Origin: Apostichopus japonicus
Lineage: Eukaryota > Echinodermata > Holothuroidea > Aspidochirotida > Stichopodidae
Direction: 5' to 3'
DNA length: 64,000 bases
Assembly: GCF_037975245.1 (NCBI RefSeq)
Contig: NC_092580.1
Coordinates: 201,001-265,000 of the forward strand
The number at the start of each line of letters is the position of its first letter. Position 1 is the stretch's first letter. Below, piece by piece: positions 40,105-51,769 of the stretch. Below the pieces are notes generated by a model. That model was not told the origin of the DNA. It saw nothing but the letters and a program-made list of their open reading frames with translations, and made no database searches. A program made the translations under genes and the position numbers.

Positions 40105-40964
40105 ATCTGTATCAGAAGAGCTAGGAATATCACCAGTGCAATTGGCATCAGCTTCAGCAGCTGTTCAAGCAGTAAAGCCAAACCTGTTACCTGGCTTGAA
40201 GGTTATTACATGCCTATCAAACATGCCTTTCCTTCTACCCATTGTTCTAAATACTAATCAGTTTTTATCCTTAAAACATACCAATTTTCCAGTGACCTAT
40301 TCACTAGTTTTGTTTGTAAGCATTTATTGGAAGTCTAAGCAGTTGAATAGCTACACATAGAATGATACAAGACAAGACTTACACTGAGAAACTAGTCAAT
40401 ATGATCGACTACAACTAGTTTGGAATGTTGTTTGAACAGCGCCCTCATTCTAGATCCGGTCACAGCTAGTGCATAGATCTCCTAAGTAGTTTTTGCACCA
40501 AAATCTGACAAAATACCTTTGAAAAGCAGTGCCAAAGTAACAAGTAACTTTTTCTCTTTCACTTTAGAGCCACAGCTAAGGGCGCATGCTTACTGGATGC
40601 TGGGAGTGATCAAATTTTCAGAGGGAAGAAGGCCAACCAAGTTTCCACCAGAGGGGGTAAGTAGCACCAAACTGAGGGACTGTGCTTAAAACACATTGTG
40701 TGGACCCAAGAACAATTTAGACATTCAGTAGATGCCTGTCATGCTGATGGAATGACTTCTTATCACACTAGGGAATATGTCAATCATTGGGCTCTCACTT
40801 GTTTAAAGTTCAGTACTGTATTATTCATATAGACTGTACAACATGTGTGAAACACCATATGAAGATTCACCCAATAGACAGAGATACACAGAAATGATGT
40901 AAGTCACAACTTCTCAAACTATCATAAAAAGGAGGTTTAATGTGGAGTTTAAATATCTCAGCTG
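40105..40964. repeat. Noncoding part of the composite repeat, duplicated near 46,400-47,130
   Basis: From CAGTTTTTATCC (about 40,259) to CTGTTACTTAAGG (about 40,970) this matches 46,408-47,135 with scattered changes and small indels, including GCATTTATTGGAAGTC, ACACTGAGAAACTAGTC and GAGGGAAGAAGGCCAAC. No conserved reading frame is shared by the two copies, so it is probably intron, untranslated or internal element DNA. Confidence 0.7.
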
Positions 40965-41310
40965 TTACTTAAGGTGGCATACTCCTATTAGCATCTATAT
41001 CAACCTGCACAAGTGTTCTCCTTCAGGAAAAGTTCCAAAGAGCAACAGGAGAACATCTTTGTTTATATCTTATCAATTAGGATCTGGTTTTCTTGGTTTG
41101 GCTGTAATGGAGCATGAATGGAAGTACAAGTGGTACACAGATTGGGTCAGTTGAGGCAAGTTTAGACCACTTTAGGTCTCCCTGGAGCAGCATATGAACA
41201 TTGTTTACTGCTGAGTAAAGAGGTTTGTTTACAAGTGAAGAAAATTTCAAGCTCTCATAGGAAACAAAAAGTCTGCACAGTCATGATAAAGAAACTTGAG
41301 GTTCAAATGA
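40965..41310. repeat. Dispersed repeat copy 3, right end missing
   Basis: Begins TTAAGGTGGCATACTCC and follows copies 1 and 2 through CAACAGGAGAACATC, TATCAATTAGGATCTGG and GAGGTTTGTTTACAAGTGA. Homology is lost near 41,305, before the right inverted end, so the copy is truncated. Confidence 0.65.
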
Positions 41311-43616
41311 ATGTGATAAATTTATTAGAATAAACCAAAAGCAAATAGAATAAAGGGTAATTTAAACCAAGAAATACTGCACGACGCAACTCACATGCAT
41401 ACCTGTAAATGTTACCCACGCACGACGACACATACAACACTGACACGTAAAGGGAAACACAGCATCACACGCATTAAAACAATCGAAGACCATTAACAGG
41501 GTGTACTGCTGAGTTTCTGGAGAAAGATTGTAAAACAAACCACCTGCTGCTGAAGAAACAAAGTCTAAACATTCAAGAGTTCTGCTGCCTCCATTGGTCT
41601 TTATTATAACTTTCTGTCAAATATCATTGGAGATATGGATATTTTGGCTTCCAGATTAAAGGTACAAAGCCAACATGTCTGGGAGGAAATGCTCCTAAAA
41701 AGGTCAATGCCCGTTCACTGATGCACATATTATATGACATCACGGTCACGCCAATACATGTGTCTAAATGCTTCAAAGCATGCCTTTTCTTTCATTGTTG
41801 ATGCTGGATCTGGAAAATAACCATTTCATCCTTAATTAAAAGTCTTGAATTTTAATATATCAACACTGAGGGAACCCTGAAGGATTGATAATCCAACACA
41901 ATCGTAGAATAGAAAAGGTGAGGGATTTCTCAACCAAGGCTTCCTATACAATTGAGTTTTCTCCTGGCATCTTGAATCCAGTGAAATGACCATTGGCTGG
42001 AAACTCACTTCTGATTCTTTGGACTGCACATGATGGTAGCACAACCCTGACGTGTCTTGCTAGGAACCCCCAGCACCTTTGAACCTGTTGACCGTAGGCT
42101 ATGTATCTGTACTGCCTAAAAAAAATATTGAAAGTTCAAAATGTATGAATGTTGGCCCATGATGTCCACAATAACAAGCAGGGATACAATGTACAGTTAT
42201 GGTTACATTTGTTGTGAATTTACACCTTCCATATTTCATGAAACATTCTTTTGTTCAGACAATTGATTTGCAAAACTCCAGGCCTAAGTACTAGCCTAGT
42301 AATAATGAGTATAAAATGACACATATGCCTACCTAGCATGGCTGCATAATGCAGCTTACGTCCCGAGCCAAACTTTCAGTATGTAACCACCACTACTACT
42401 ACTACTACGCACCATACTGAACATGTATGAATACATAGCCAACACACAGTACATATGGGTTGTAAGGATTCTATGGTTGTAAGTCACCGTAACACAACTC
42501 ACAATTTGGTTAAGGCAGTTCCGCGAATTCCAACCACACATGCAAAAAATGGACTGGATTTTGTTTGCTTCATTACTAAATTCTTACCACGTTGTATGCT
42601 CCTTGCAATAGTTCCGAACGGGTTTCTTCTTCGATATGTTGTGGAGCTTCAATTTCGGCTCATTTGACAGGCTCGAACTGATACGGTTCTATATCCTAAC
42701 AGTAACACCTCAGGTCCACCCTCAACATTAGGTTCAATATTGGCATGATCATCGCCTTCACTCTCTGCTTCGAATATTAGAAAGGGCACTCCAATTCTAG
42801 TACAATTTCACTGCCTGGTGAAGAACCACTATCACTTTGAACTTCGGTTGCCACATTTGGTTCTAAATCTGACATTCCACGGGAAATTTAGATTTGAATT
42901 CGTGCTGACTTGTTATCGATTGTTTTGTGTATTTATGTACACTTGTAGGAGTGTAGGTATGATATATGTTCGGAGGAAACAGCGAGAGCAAATCGTGTTC
43001 CTAAAATGTTGTCACATTAGGTCATGAGATTACGAAAAAAAATTTCGAAGGGAAGAATTAAGTTTCTAATTGGCAGAGTGGTTGATATATGTTCTAGAGA
43101 ACATGCTTAGATGGATCCCAAAAATACAGGATGTTGAAATTTTCGTGTCGTGGCCATAATAAGTAAGAATTTGAAAATTGCCATTTTAGACTCTATGAGC
43201 CTTAAGTATAGCTAAGGGTATTGGTTATGATATGTAATCACGGAATATGACAAAAAGGTCTCATCATTTTACGCTTTTTTTTTTAGTGATTTGGGGGCAA
43301 ATTTTGTGAAAAATCACCAAAATATCGCAATGTGGCACGAGATTGACACGGAAGTAACAACACATTGGTACACCATGGCATGTGCCCAAAAATGCACTGA
43401 TGAAGTAATAGTTAGACTGGAAGAACATGTTCATGGCCTGTAGAGACCAATGTACTACCTGTGTCTGTTGTTTTGATCTGTGTGTTATTGAGATGTGTAG
43501 TAGTACAAGTAAAGGATGGTATAAGGAGCCACTAGTTTCAATGTTAAGCTATTGAACAAGTAAAACCTGAGGAACTGAAGTTGTACATCTGGTGAGTAGT
43601 CTACTTTTATACAGTG
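41311..43616. other. Stretch without a recognised gene
   Basis: AT-rich, with frames of 70 codons or fewer. A short (CTA)n run lies near 42,390. I see no gene, RNA or delimited transposon here. Confidence 0.5.
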
Positions 43617-44558
43617 TAGTGCTGATAGTCGTGATCGATTAATCGCCAGTAGTCGCGATTACACTTTGGAAGTTTGATTAATCGCTCTCAAAACCTAAGT
43701 TGCGATTACTGGACTAAAGCTAGCACTACACACAATCTGCTATTGAAAAATAGCCTAACCTATCAAAAACAACACTTAAGCAGTTTGTCAGCAAATATTG
43801 CAAACACAGGTTCTTACAATGCTACACTAGAACTGTGCTGTGTTAAAAATCAGCAAGCACCTGTTCAGGTTAGATTCATGCGTTTACTTGTTAGTAATAC
43901 GATTGTTCTGCAGTGCAACATTTAGTCCTAGCAATGTTTCATCATTGCGCATAATTGCAAATTCCCAAATTTATTAATCTTTAATGATTGCCAAAGAATT
44001 TGTAATTTCTTCAAACATGCATGTTTACAGTATATTTCATTTCTGGCCAGTGGTTCACATGTATCATATGTCTGATAGAGTGTGTCGATTGCGGTGAAGT
44101 TTCATTTCAATGTGTCATAATATGTGCGTGCTATCACACTAGGCTAAAGCCTAGCCTAGAAGGTGAACGTCCTTCTACAGAAAACTCTTGCATAGTAATC
44201 ATCACACCGCTACAGGGTGTTGCATCTATTCATTTTTTTGCTGTGATTAGTGCTAGTAGTTGTAGTAGCCTTGTAGATCCATTCCAAAGTTTTTGATTTA
44301 CTTTGAAGGATTTTAAGAAATGTTGAATATTGAAATTTGTTGACAGTTTTTGTTTGGTAGATGTTTTAACATGAATTAGACATCACACATTAAGACTTGA
44401 AAGAACAAATAGGGACAGTGCACCATGGAAAAAGATTTGTTTGACTGTATTTCTGCAATGTAGAAATGACAGTGATGATGCCATAACTGTAACCGAGTAT
44501 CGCGAGAAGAGCTATGTGATTAATCAACTACAAAAGTAAGAGTCGACTATCAGCACTA
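43617..44558. mobile_element. Non-autonomous hAT-type element, 942 bp
   Basis: The ends are TAGTGCTGATAGTCG and its reverse complement CGACTATCAGCACTA, 15 of 15 bases. The flanks are ATACAGTG (43,609-43,616) and ATACTGTG (44,559-44,566), an 8-bp target duplication with one change. An 8-bp duplication with TAGTG-type ends is the usual pattern of the hAT superfamily. Just inside both ends is a GATTAATC-like motif. No transposase frame is present, so it depended on a helper. Confidence 0.8.
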
Positions 44559-44747
44559 ATACTGTGTACCTAGCAGAGCAAAAAGCGACAGTCAGAATTT
44601 AAATGCATACATTACAATGTAATATATGTGGTGTAAGAATCAGTTTTATTGAGACCCAGACTGCAATCAGAATAAGGATAGGCCTATATACAGTAACACA
44701 TTTGTAAATGGAAAGCTCACACCTTCACAATGTCAGACTAAGATTGG

Positions 44748-45026
44748 ATGGCATGGGCTGATGAAATAAATGCAAATGTTGCAAAATATACATCAGCCCC
44801 AACAAGTTACACAAATGGCTGCAGGATGTGGACAGGTGCCTACACCATCAGTAAGCCAGGGGCACCAGCATATGGCATTATCCGCACAATGCTATCCCTG
44901 GCAGCTAAGAGAAGAGCCACATTCCAGCATCTGCTCTTCAAAGTATTGTGCAAAGAAATTAACTTTTTAAGTACCAAATCATTTCACATCTCCCACATAT
45001 GCCACAACAGCCTATGTGTGGAGGTG
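44748..45026 (+). pseudogene. Fragment of a zinc-binding His-Me finger (HNH-type) endonuclease
   Basis: The frame starts MAWADEINANVAKYTS. It contains GCRMWTG (C25), AYGII (residues 41-45) and, near the end, ISHICHNSLCVEVSH (residues 81-95) with the H-x-C-H-N...C...H spacing typical of the zinc-binding His-Me finger nuclease fold (zf-His_Me_endon type, as I know the family). These nucleases occur as homing-type or transposon-associated enzymes. Homology stops just after the last His: from about 45,028 the DNA becomes the composite repeat (ACATCCATTGCTTGTGTC), so the 3' end of the gene was removed by that insertion or junction. No promoter or start context is recognisable. It may be one exon or a pseudogene. 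Confidence 0.6.
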
Positions 45027-45027
45027 T

Positions 45028-45173
45028 CACATCCATTGCTTGTGTCTCTGTGAGCCATCATAGCATTGTGACAGGCCCTTAATAAGACTTGCAAATTTAC
45101 TAACCTGTTTACTGTAGATTTTGTCATATATCAGAGGAGAGTACTGCTTTAGTCAGTGCTCTGTAGAGAGACC
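45028..45173 (-). pseudogene. Transposase-like fragment left of the RT insertion
   Basis: Bases 45,028-45,125 match 39,885-39,975, and 45,128-45,173 match the minus-strand transposase fragment at 51,874-51,920 (AGAGGAGAGTACTGCTTTAG). The same transposase continues at 46,299. The order of the pieces differs from the 52 kb copy, so this is a rearranged, dead copy. Confidence 0.55.
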
Positions 45174-46214
45174 TGTTTATTGAAATCTATACTGTACACT
45201 ATGGGTGTTTCACATCAGGTTCTCTGCTGGGTGGATGCTTTTCTGAGTGATAGAGAGCAGTTGGTTGTTGTCAATGGGTCTAGGTCTAATCCTTCTAAGG
45301 TTACTTCCGGTGTTCCGCAAGGGTCAGTTTTGGGACCCATTGTCTTCCTGGCCTATATTAATGATATTGGTAATGCTGTTTCTTCTGGTGTCCGACTGTT
45401 CGCTGATGACTGTGTCTGTTATCGGGTTATCGATGATGTCAGTGATGGTCATCAACTTCAGGAAGATATTAATATACTAGGGCAATGGGCTAAAGATTGG
45501 GGCATGAGTTTCCAGCCGGTGAAATGTAACATTATGACCATTACTAGAAAGAGGAAACCTGTAAATTTCAATTACATGCTCAATGGGGTTCACTTGGTTA
45601 AGGTTGATTGTATTAAATATCTGGGTATTCATATCACTTCAGATCTCAACTGGGGAAAAAATATTCAAAATGTGTGTAACAAAGGAAATAGGATATTGGG
45701 AGTTCTTTGTAGAAACTTATCCCCTTGTTCGAAGGATGCAAAATTGGCTGCATATAAAGGTCTCCTCCTGCCAGTATTGGAATATGCCAGTTCTGTCTGG
45801 GATCCCCACCAAGCTTTCTTGCAGCACAACCTCGAAAACATTCAGAGGCGTGCAGCCCGTTTCATCGCTTCAGATTATTCAAGAGAGCCTGGCTCTGTCT
45901 CATCTCTGTTACGGGACCTAAACCTGGTGCCCTTGGCAGAGAGGCGCAGACAAAGTAGAATCATCTTATTTGCTAAGGGCATCTATGGTCAGGCTCAGAT
46001 CCCTATTGACTGCCTAAGAAAGCCTCTGCGTAGGAGTCGGAACATGCACGATATGCATTTCTGCCAACTGTATGCCAGTACCAATTGCTATAAGTATAGT
46101 TTTTTTCCAAATACAATTAGGGATTGGAATAGTCTGCCTTCAGACCTCATTAGTAGTTCCAGTGGTTCTGTGAATCCTGTCACTTATATCAGTACTCGGG
46201 TCAGATCTAATTAA
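45174..46214 (+). CDS. 5'-truncated non-LTR retrotransposon reverse transcriptase
   Basis: One open frame encodes the middle and C-terminal part of a LINE-type (Jockey/CR1-like) reverse transcriptase. After LLKSILYTMGVSHQVLCWVD come SDREQLVVVNG, SGVPQGSVLGP (RT motif B), RLFADDCVCY (motif C, catalytic FADD) and KCNIMTITRK. KYLGIHI and the conserved tail FFPNTIRDWNSLPSDLIS follow, ending in YISTRVRSN and a stop. The first in-frame ATG (45,156) lies in the flanking repeat, so the first residues (about seven) are not RT. The apurinic endonuclease and the first RT motifs are missing, the usual result of incomplete target-primed reverse transcription. The remaining frame is intact and so probably young. 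No poly(A) tail is evident; 3' sequence to about 46,298 precedes the resumption of the interrupted repeat. Confidence 0.88.
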   Translation, partial: CLLKSILYTMGVSHQVLCWVDAFLSDREQLVVVNGSRSNPSKVTSGVPQGSVLGPIVFLAYINDIGNAVSSGVRLFADDCVCYRVIDDVSDGHQLQEDINILGQWAKDWGMSFQPVKCNIMTITRKRKPVNFNYMLNGVHLVKVDCIKYLGIHITSDLNWGKNIQNVCNKGNRILGVLCRNLSPCSKDAKLAAYKGLLLPVLEYASSVWDPHQAFLQHNLENIQRRAARFIASDYSREPGSVSSLLRDLNLVPLAERRRQSRIILFAKGIYGQAQIPIDCLRKPLRRSRNMHDMHFCQLYASTNCYKYSFFPNTIRDWNSLPSDLISSSSGSVNPVTYISTRVRSN

Positions 46215-46298
46215 TTACTCTCTTGACGTGTGTGTGGTGAGATATTGTCCCTTTTTGCGGATGTGTCACCGTATCGAAGACGAAGACGAGGTGTACTA
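46215..46298 (+). other. 3' untranslated end of the truncated non-LTR element
   Basis: Sequence between the RT stop codon and the point where homology to the 51.96 kb transposase copy resumes (TCAGAATGA, about 46,302). It contains TATCGAAGACGAAGACGAGG and no A-rich tail. The exact boundary is uncertain, because about 40 bp of the target repeat also appear to be missing. Confidence 0.5.
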
Positions 46299-46390
46299 CA
46301 TCAGAATGATAAGCTGCAGCCATTGTTCTACTGAATCCATTACATGCCTTGCCATCAGCATCAGTTGTGAGGTACATGACCGTACCCATT
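46299..46390 (-). pseudogene. Transposase-like fragment right of the RT insertion
   Basis: The minus-strand translation YLTTDADGKACNGFSRTMAA matches the 52 kb fragment (LTTDADGKACKGFTGTMAA). This is the acidic TDADG motif region. Together with 45,028-45,173 it brackets the RT insertion. Confidence 0.55.
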
Positions 46391-46399
46391 CTTCATAAT

Positions 46400-47250
46400 A
46401 ATAATCAGTTTTTTATCCTCAAAGTTCAACAAAATTCCAGTGACCTATTCACTAGTTTGTTTGTATACAAATGCTTAAATGGTTATAAGCATTTATTGGA
46501 AGTCTAAGCAGTTGAATAGCTGCACATAGAATGATACAAGACAAGACTTACACTGAGAAACTAGTCAATATGATCTACTACAACGATTTAGGAATGTTGC
46601 TTGAACAGCGCCCTCATTCTAGATCTGGTCACAGCTAGAACATAGGTCTCCTGAGTAGTTTTCGCAACAAAATCTGACAAAATACCTTTGAAAAGCAGTG
46701 CCAAAGTAACAAGTAACTTTTTCTCTTTCATTTTAGGGCCAGAGTTTACTCGATACAGGGAGTGATCACATTTTCAGAGGGAAGAAGGCCAACTTGCGTC
46801 AAGTTTCCACCAGAGGGGATAAGTAGCACCAACTGAGGGACTGTGCTTAAAACACATTGTGTGGACCCAAGAACAATTTAGACATTCAGTAGATGCCAGC
46901 CATGCTGATGGAATGACTTCTAATCACACTAGGGAATATGTCAACCATTGGGCTCTCACTTGTTTAAAGTTCAGTACTGCATTATTCATATAGACTGTAC
47001 AACATGTGTGAGACACCATATGAAGATTCACACAATAGACAGAGATAAACAAAAATGATATAAGTCATTACTTCTGAAACTATCATAAAAAGAGGTTGAA
47101 AGTGGATTTTAGAAATGTCAACTGTTACTTTAGCTGGCATACTCCTATTAGCATCTATATCAATCCGTACCAAGTGTGCTTCTTCAGAAAAAGTGCCAAA
47201 AAGCAACAGGAGACATCTTTTCTGATATGTCATCAATCACTGGACTGGTT
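46400..47250. repeat. Composite repeat, second copy, ending in dispersed repeat copy 4
   Basis: 46,408-47,135 is homologous to 40,259-40,970. From about 47,135, GCTGGCATACTCC starts a short piece of the inverted-end repeat that stops near 47,245. A (CT)n run (47,280-47,296) follows. Confidence 0.65.
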
Positions 47251-47636
47251 TATGTTTTTAGTTCTACCATGTAGCTTGTACTCTCTCTCTCTCTCTGAGT
47301 TGTGCTCACCTCCTTCTGTATGCTCTGCCTCTGTTATATAGTCTATCATACTGTTGTTTCCTTTGCATCTGTTTCAGAGTCTGGATACATAGACTATTTG
47401 AGCTCACCTCTAATCCTGCAGCTTCCATCTTCCTGGCTATGGACTCTTCAGGCCCTTTATTTGTAATGTTTGTGGCACTGTGGTCCCTGTACTGACTGTT
47501 GCGTGAAATGCTTGTGCTATGTTTTGGATTGGAAACTCGAAAGCATTATTGACTACCTCTGCTTTTTGAGTGGAAGTCTGAAACTGAGTGGACCATAAAC
47601 GTTTGCTGCAGGTGGGTGTCTCAGGTATTTCATTTA

Positions 47637-50600
47637 CAGTACTGATTTCGCTTAACTCCCGTTGAAATTTGTTAAAAGGAAAATAAACAAATTTCTTCGT
47701 TTTTTATCGAAATTTGCCGATTTTTATCGAAATTCAACGAATTTTAACGATTGGTGATCTCAATCATTTCCTACGTGGAATTTTCAACGATGCGTTGAAA
47801 TTCTTTTTTAAACGAAATAAAAGGTCAATATGTGGTTATGCGAAACGTCGGAAATCGCGTAACTTCGTTTATTAGTATCGATTAGACTTTGGTACAGTCG
47901 TTTGAAAGCATTCTCAGGCTTGCATGAGTAGTAACTCTCAAAGAAACATGTAGTAAAACTGACGGGGGACGTTTTCTGACTGAACCCCAAACATAGTGAC
48001 ATAAGTCTTAACTTTGCCAGGCTATCTTGGAGGTTGCAGTACACGCTATGTACCACGAGGCACCCTTCCAGATAAGTTGGAGTGCTGTTTAACCATTTAA
48101 ATAACAATGAATGGACATAAATAAACTTGGTTTACTTGCAGATTGCAAAAAATAGTTATTTTTAAGAGATGTAAATTTGGTTTTTTATAAGAGTTGAAGT
48201 GTGAAACTTTGTTTCCGAGCAAAAACACTTGAAGCAGTTACTTGAAGCAAAATAAAGATGCCCCGCCCATTCTGCTAGGACGCTTCCATTTTTCAAAAAT
48301 GCGTTTTCTCTTGTTATTTTTTCTATTTTGTTTAGTATAGATTTGGCATGAGACATGTTACTCAGGTTAACTTTGACGGAATAATTTTATACCAGAAGTG
48401 GAAAAACTTAACAGTTATTACATTCATTTCGGATCATTTCCGAACAAGATAACACACTAAGGGTGTGACCGTTTAAACGATTAACCGTTTAACCGGCCGC
48501 AAATGCACTATCAGTTTAGAAAATCACAAACTGTATAAACGGAAAATTAAAAAAAAAAATCAAATACATTTTAAACATGAAAATTATTTAAAAATATGTA
48601 AAGAACTGAGTAATGTACTGCAAACTATCAATAAAAAACAGAAAAACGATGTTTTAGGCATGAATAATGTGTTCAATATAACTATAGTAGTAGGCCAATA
48701 GTCACGAGCTCATGATAGTGTCATCAATTCGTCTTCTCAGTTTATATTTGCGACATATATCACCCGTGTACATCGATCAATGGCATGGTGAAATCCTGTG
48801 TGAAAATATGTCGATGCCAAAAGACGCAAATGGTCGTTCTAGAAAGTATCGTAATAACATTAACAACACAAGGCCAGTTTGCTCTCTCAGGTCCGCACGT
48901 ATACAGCCATTTTTTCCACACATGGTATTATACTGTGCATGCATTGCGGGCGGGATTGCGGCAAACATAAAAGAATATGAATGAAAATGATAAACCTTAC
49001 GATATTTTTCACAAATATTGGTGCTTAGATAAGTGCTTCCTCACAATCAAAGAGCCGCCCCAAAATTTGCTCCGCTTACGTAAAACTTCTATATATATAT
49101 AACACTTGGAAAAATTCGAGTTTTTACACACATAATTCCCACTGACATTGGTCATAGAACATAAGTAGGTCATTGACATTTGAACTTGCCCAAGTTCATC
49201 GCACCATGAGAACGACACAACACATTGAACATGATGTTACATTCTTCCGCCATCTGGACGCTGAGTGTAAATTTTGGTGTAATATGCAAATTATGAATGG
49301 TACTGCGCTGCCCGGTTAAAATTTAACCTATTGCAACACCAATTTTGGGAAGCTGTTGTTGAAGAAACTGTTGTATCAAATGTAAAGTACTGTATCGTAT
49401 GTGACACAAGAGAAAGAAAATGAAATCGGAGGCTGCTACAACCCATCCCACAACACGTGCGTGCGTAATTTGTTTTCTAAACATGACTTTTAATGAGTAA
49501 GCAGGAAAGGTGGGTAAGTTTGCTAAGTTAGGCAAGTTTTTGTTTAAAATCTTGTGATAGATAGACAAATATATTGTTTTTTTCTTCAAAAGTTACGAAG
49601 TTGCCGAAGGCCGAGTTATATAAATTCAGTGATCTGAACTTCTGAAGACCACGATATACTGATCAGGTGTGTTATTCTTTTCAGCAATTATTACACGTAA
49701 TGTTGGCAATATTATTGGGCCTAATTAGTAATTAACATACATTGATCATTGTCTTGTTGCCTGAATTGCTACTTTTTGGAAAAAAAAAACAACCTTAATT
49801 ATTGTACTCATAATGTCCTATTTTCATTAAAAGTTGAGAGACATTACGTCGAAAAAGCCGCAATCGGGAAACAGCGTTTAAAAGTTTAACCTACCGGCAG
49901 GTTATACGGTTAAATGGTTAGTGAAATATCTGTTAGGTCACACCCTTATAACACACAAAAAAAAAAAACGACTTTATTGAATGAAAATATACTGAAAACC
50001 ATATCGCAAAAACACAAAATCGCCTATAACTCGAAAACGGAAGGAGATATCGACTTTTGTCAGCTGCGTAGGGATTTCCTATACCGAATTTTGATGTGCT
50101 CTATCCACCTGTGTCATTTATGAGCTTCTCTGACGTAAGCTGCAGTACGTAATTTCTCCATACCAGTTCCGCAACATTTATTTACGCAGTAAACATTGTT
50201 CATGATGTTTTCTTTCACAACAAATATTCAAAGTTGTGCTCCACACGCTTCACAGATATTGTTTTATGTTGTTCATTTTCAATTCTAGTTTAAAATTACA
50301 TTCTCGAACGATGCATTGCATGCCTTGTCAAACATTCCTGATTAGTAAAACTAAGGAAGGATATTTGATTGATATGATTTTATGAGCTGTTCCACTTGAA
50401 AAATGATGATAAAACCGAAAAACAAAACATTTACTTCTCATGTGACGCATACCGGGAGACTCATAAAAACCCCCTTCTCATTAAATTAAATTTACATGCC
50501 GTCAGGCCAGTTGAAAGCCCTCCCCAGTAATGTTTGATCAGCTCTTCCCAATATACAATACTCAAATAAGCAATGAAAATATATTCATTTTCCACAGGTT

Positions 50601-51567
50601 TCCATTCCATTATGAATAGTAGGGGCAAAATAATGTTTGCTTCTAGAGTAAGCCAGCCAAAGGTTCTGCAGTGCTAAACCCCCCACGAAGACAAATACTA
50701 TGCTAATTAACAGATGGTAGGCGTGAATTGACAAAGCCAGGTTTATGATTGGACTAGGCCTCTCAAAAAAGTTTGGTCGCTGGAGATATCCAGGGTAGGG
50801 AATGCACATGTAAGCAGCATACTGTAGGTGGCCCAGACCCAGGCTGCGACCTTAATTACCAGGGCAGTTCGTCTGCATTCGCGGGCAACTTACAGTAGCT
50901 GGGTTAGGGGGAAAATAACAGGATGTTTTTTATTTTGCGTGCATTGAAGCCGGGGGGAGATTTTTTGGTTTGAAAGTGAGTGCGGTAAACGGTACTGTAG
51001 TACGTCAAGTAACACAGGAATTTATTGGAAAAAAAGATCTCTTTGATATCCAGCTACGACTGTTTCATTGTGTAAATTTTTTTTTTATTTCTTGTTTTTC
51101 TGACGCTGCGTTCATTGGTGAGTTACTTAAACTTATCTTAGTTTAATACTAGCCTTTAACTTAAGTACTTGTTACGATCGATCAAGACCAGTTTTTTATT
51201 ATCCTAGCCAAATAATTTTTCAAACACCTAGTACAGAACTTACTCTGTCTTATATACAATCAAACTTTTGTAACATTTGTAATATTCCTCAGCCACTTCT
51301 GGTATAGTCTGAAAACGGCTGTAGTTACACTAAGGATTCAACGTAGGTCACAACCTTGATATGTCTAGAATTGCCTTTGCCGTTGTTGATCGCGATAACT
51401 TTCGTGGAAATTTCGTTGAAACTAAGTTGACAACCGTGCCCGCAGTAGTCTAAATCTTAATGAAATTATTTGTTTTTTATCGATTTTCAAATTTTTTTTA
51501 TCGATTTTCAACCTTTTTTATCGATCGTTGCTTTTTTTGCAACGGGAGTTAAGCGAAATCAGTACTG
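47637..51567. mobile_element. 3.9 kb inverted-end element with TA target sites (Tc1/mariner-like size of duplication)
   Basis: A perfect 28-bp terminal inverted repeat begins CAGTACTGATTTCGCTTAAC (47,637-47,664) and has its complement at 51,540-51,567. TA flanks both ends (47,635-47,636; 51,568-51,569). Subterminal TTTTTATCGA-type motifs repeat inside both ends. Without the nested hAT insertion it would be about 2.4 kb. No transposase is recognisable: the only notable frame is 99 codons on the minus strand (47,808-48,107), with no known motif. A 2-bp TA duplication is typical of Tc1/mariner, but the family remains open. Confidence 0.8.
48458..49948. mobile_element. Non-autonomous hAT-type element, 1,491 bp, nested
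   Basis: The ends TAAGGGTGTGACC and GGTCACACCCTTA are perfect 13-bp inverted repeats. The flanks are TAACACAC on both sides (48,450-48,457; 49,949-49,956), a perfect 8-bp target duplication as in hAT elements. Subterminal GTTTAAC-type motifs (AACCGTTTAACCGG; CGGTTAAATGG) extend the inverted symmetry. It lies inside the 47,637-51,567 element, so it is the younger of the two. No transposase is seen; interior frames are 90 codons or fewer and unrecognised. Confidence 0.88.
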
Positions 51568-51769
51568 TAGTTGTGTGCTATCAGTGTGGGATATTAGCAG
51601 AGATCTCTTTGTAGCATTTGGCATGAATGGAAATGTGTACTTCCTGCCCCTCTTGCATACAAATGAATGCTTCGGGCAATGTGAATGATTTCCAATGTAG
51701 CACTTTGCAAGGCAGTCTTAACATGTTGATAAAGCCTTCATAACTTTGCAGTGGTCGTATTTGAGGGCT

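Noticed and set aside
40942-41154. 70-codon frame MEFKYLSCYLRW...
   Set aside because: It lies across the start of the dispersed inverted-end repeat; the other copies do not keep the frame.
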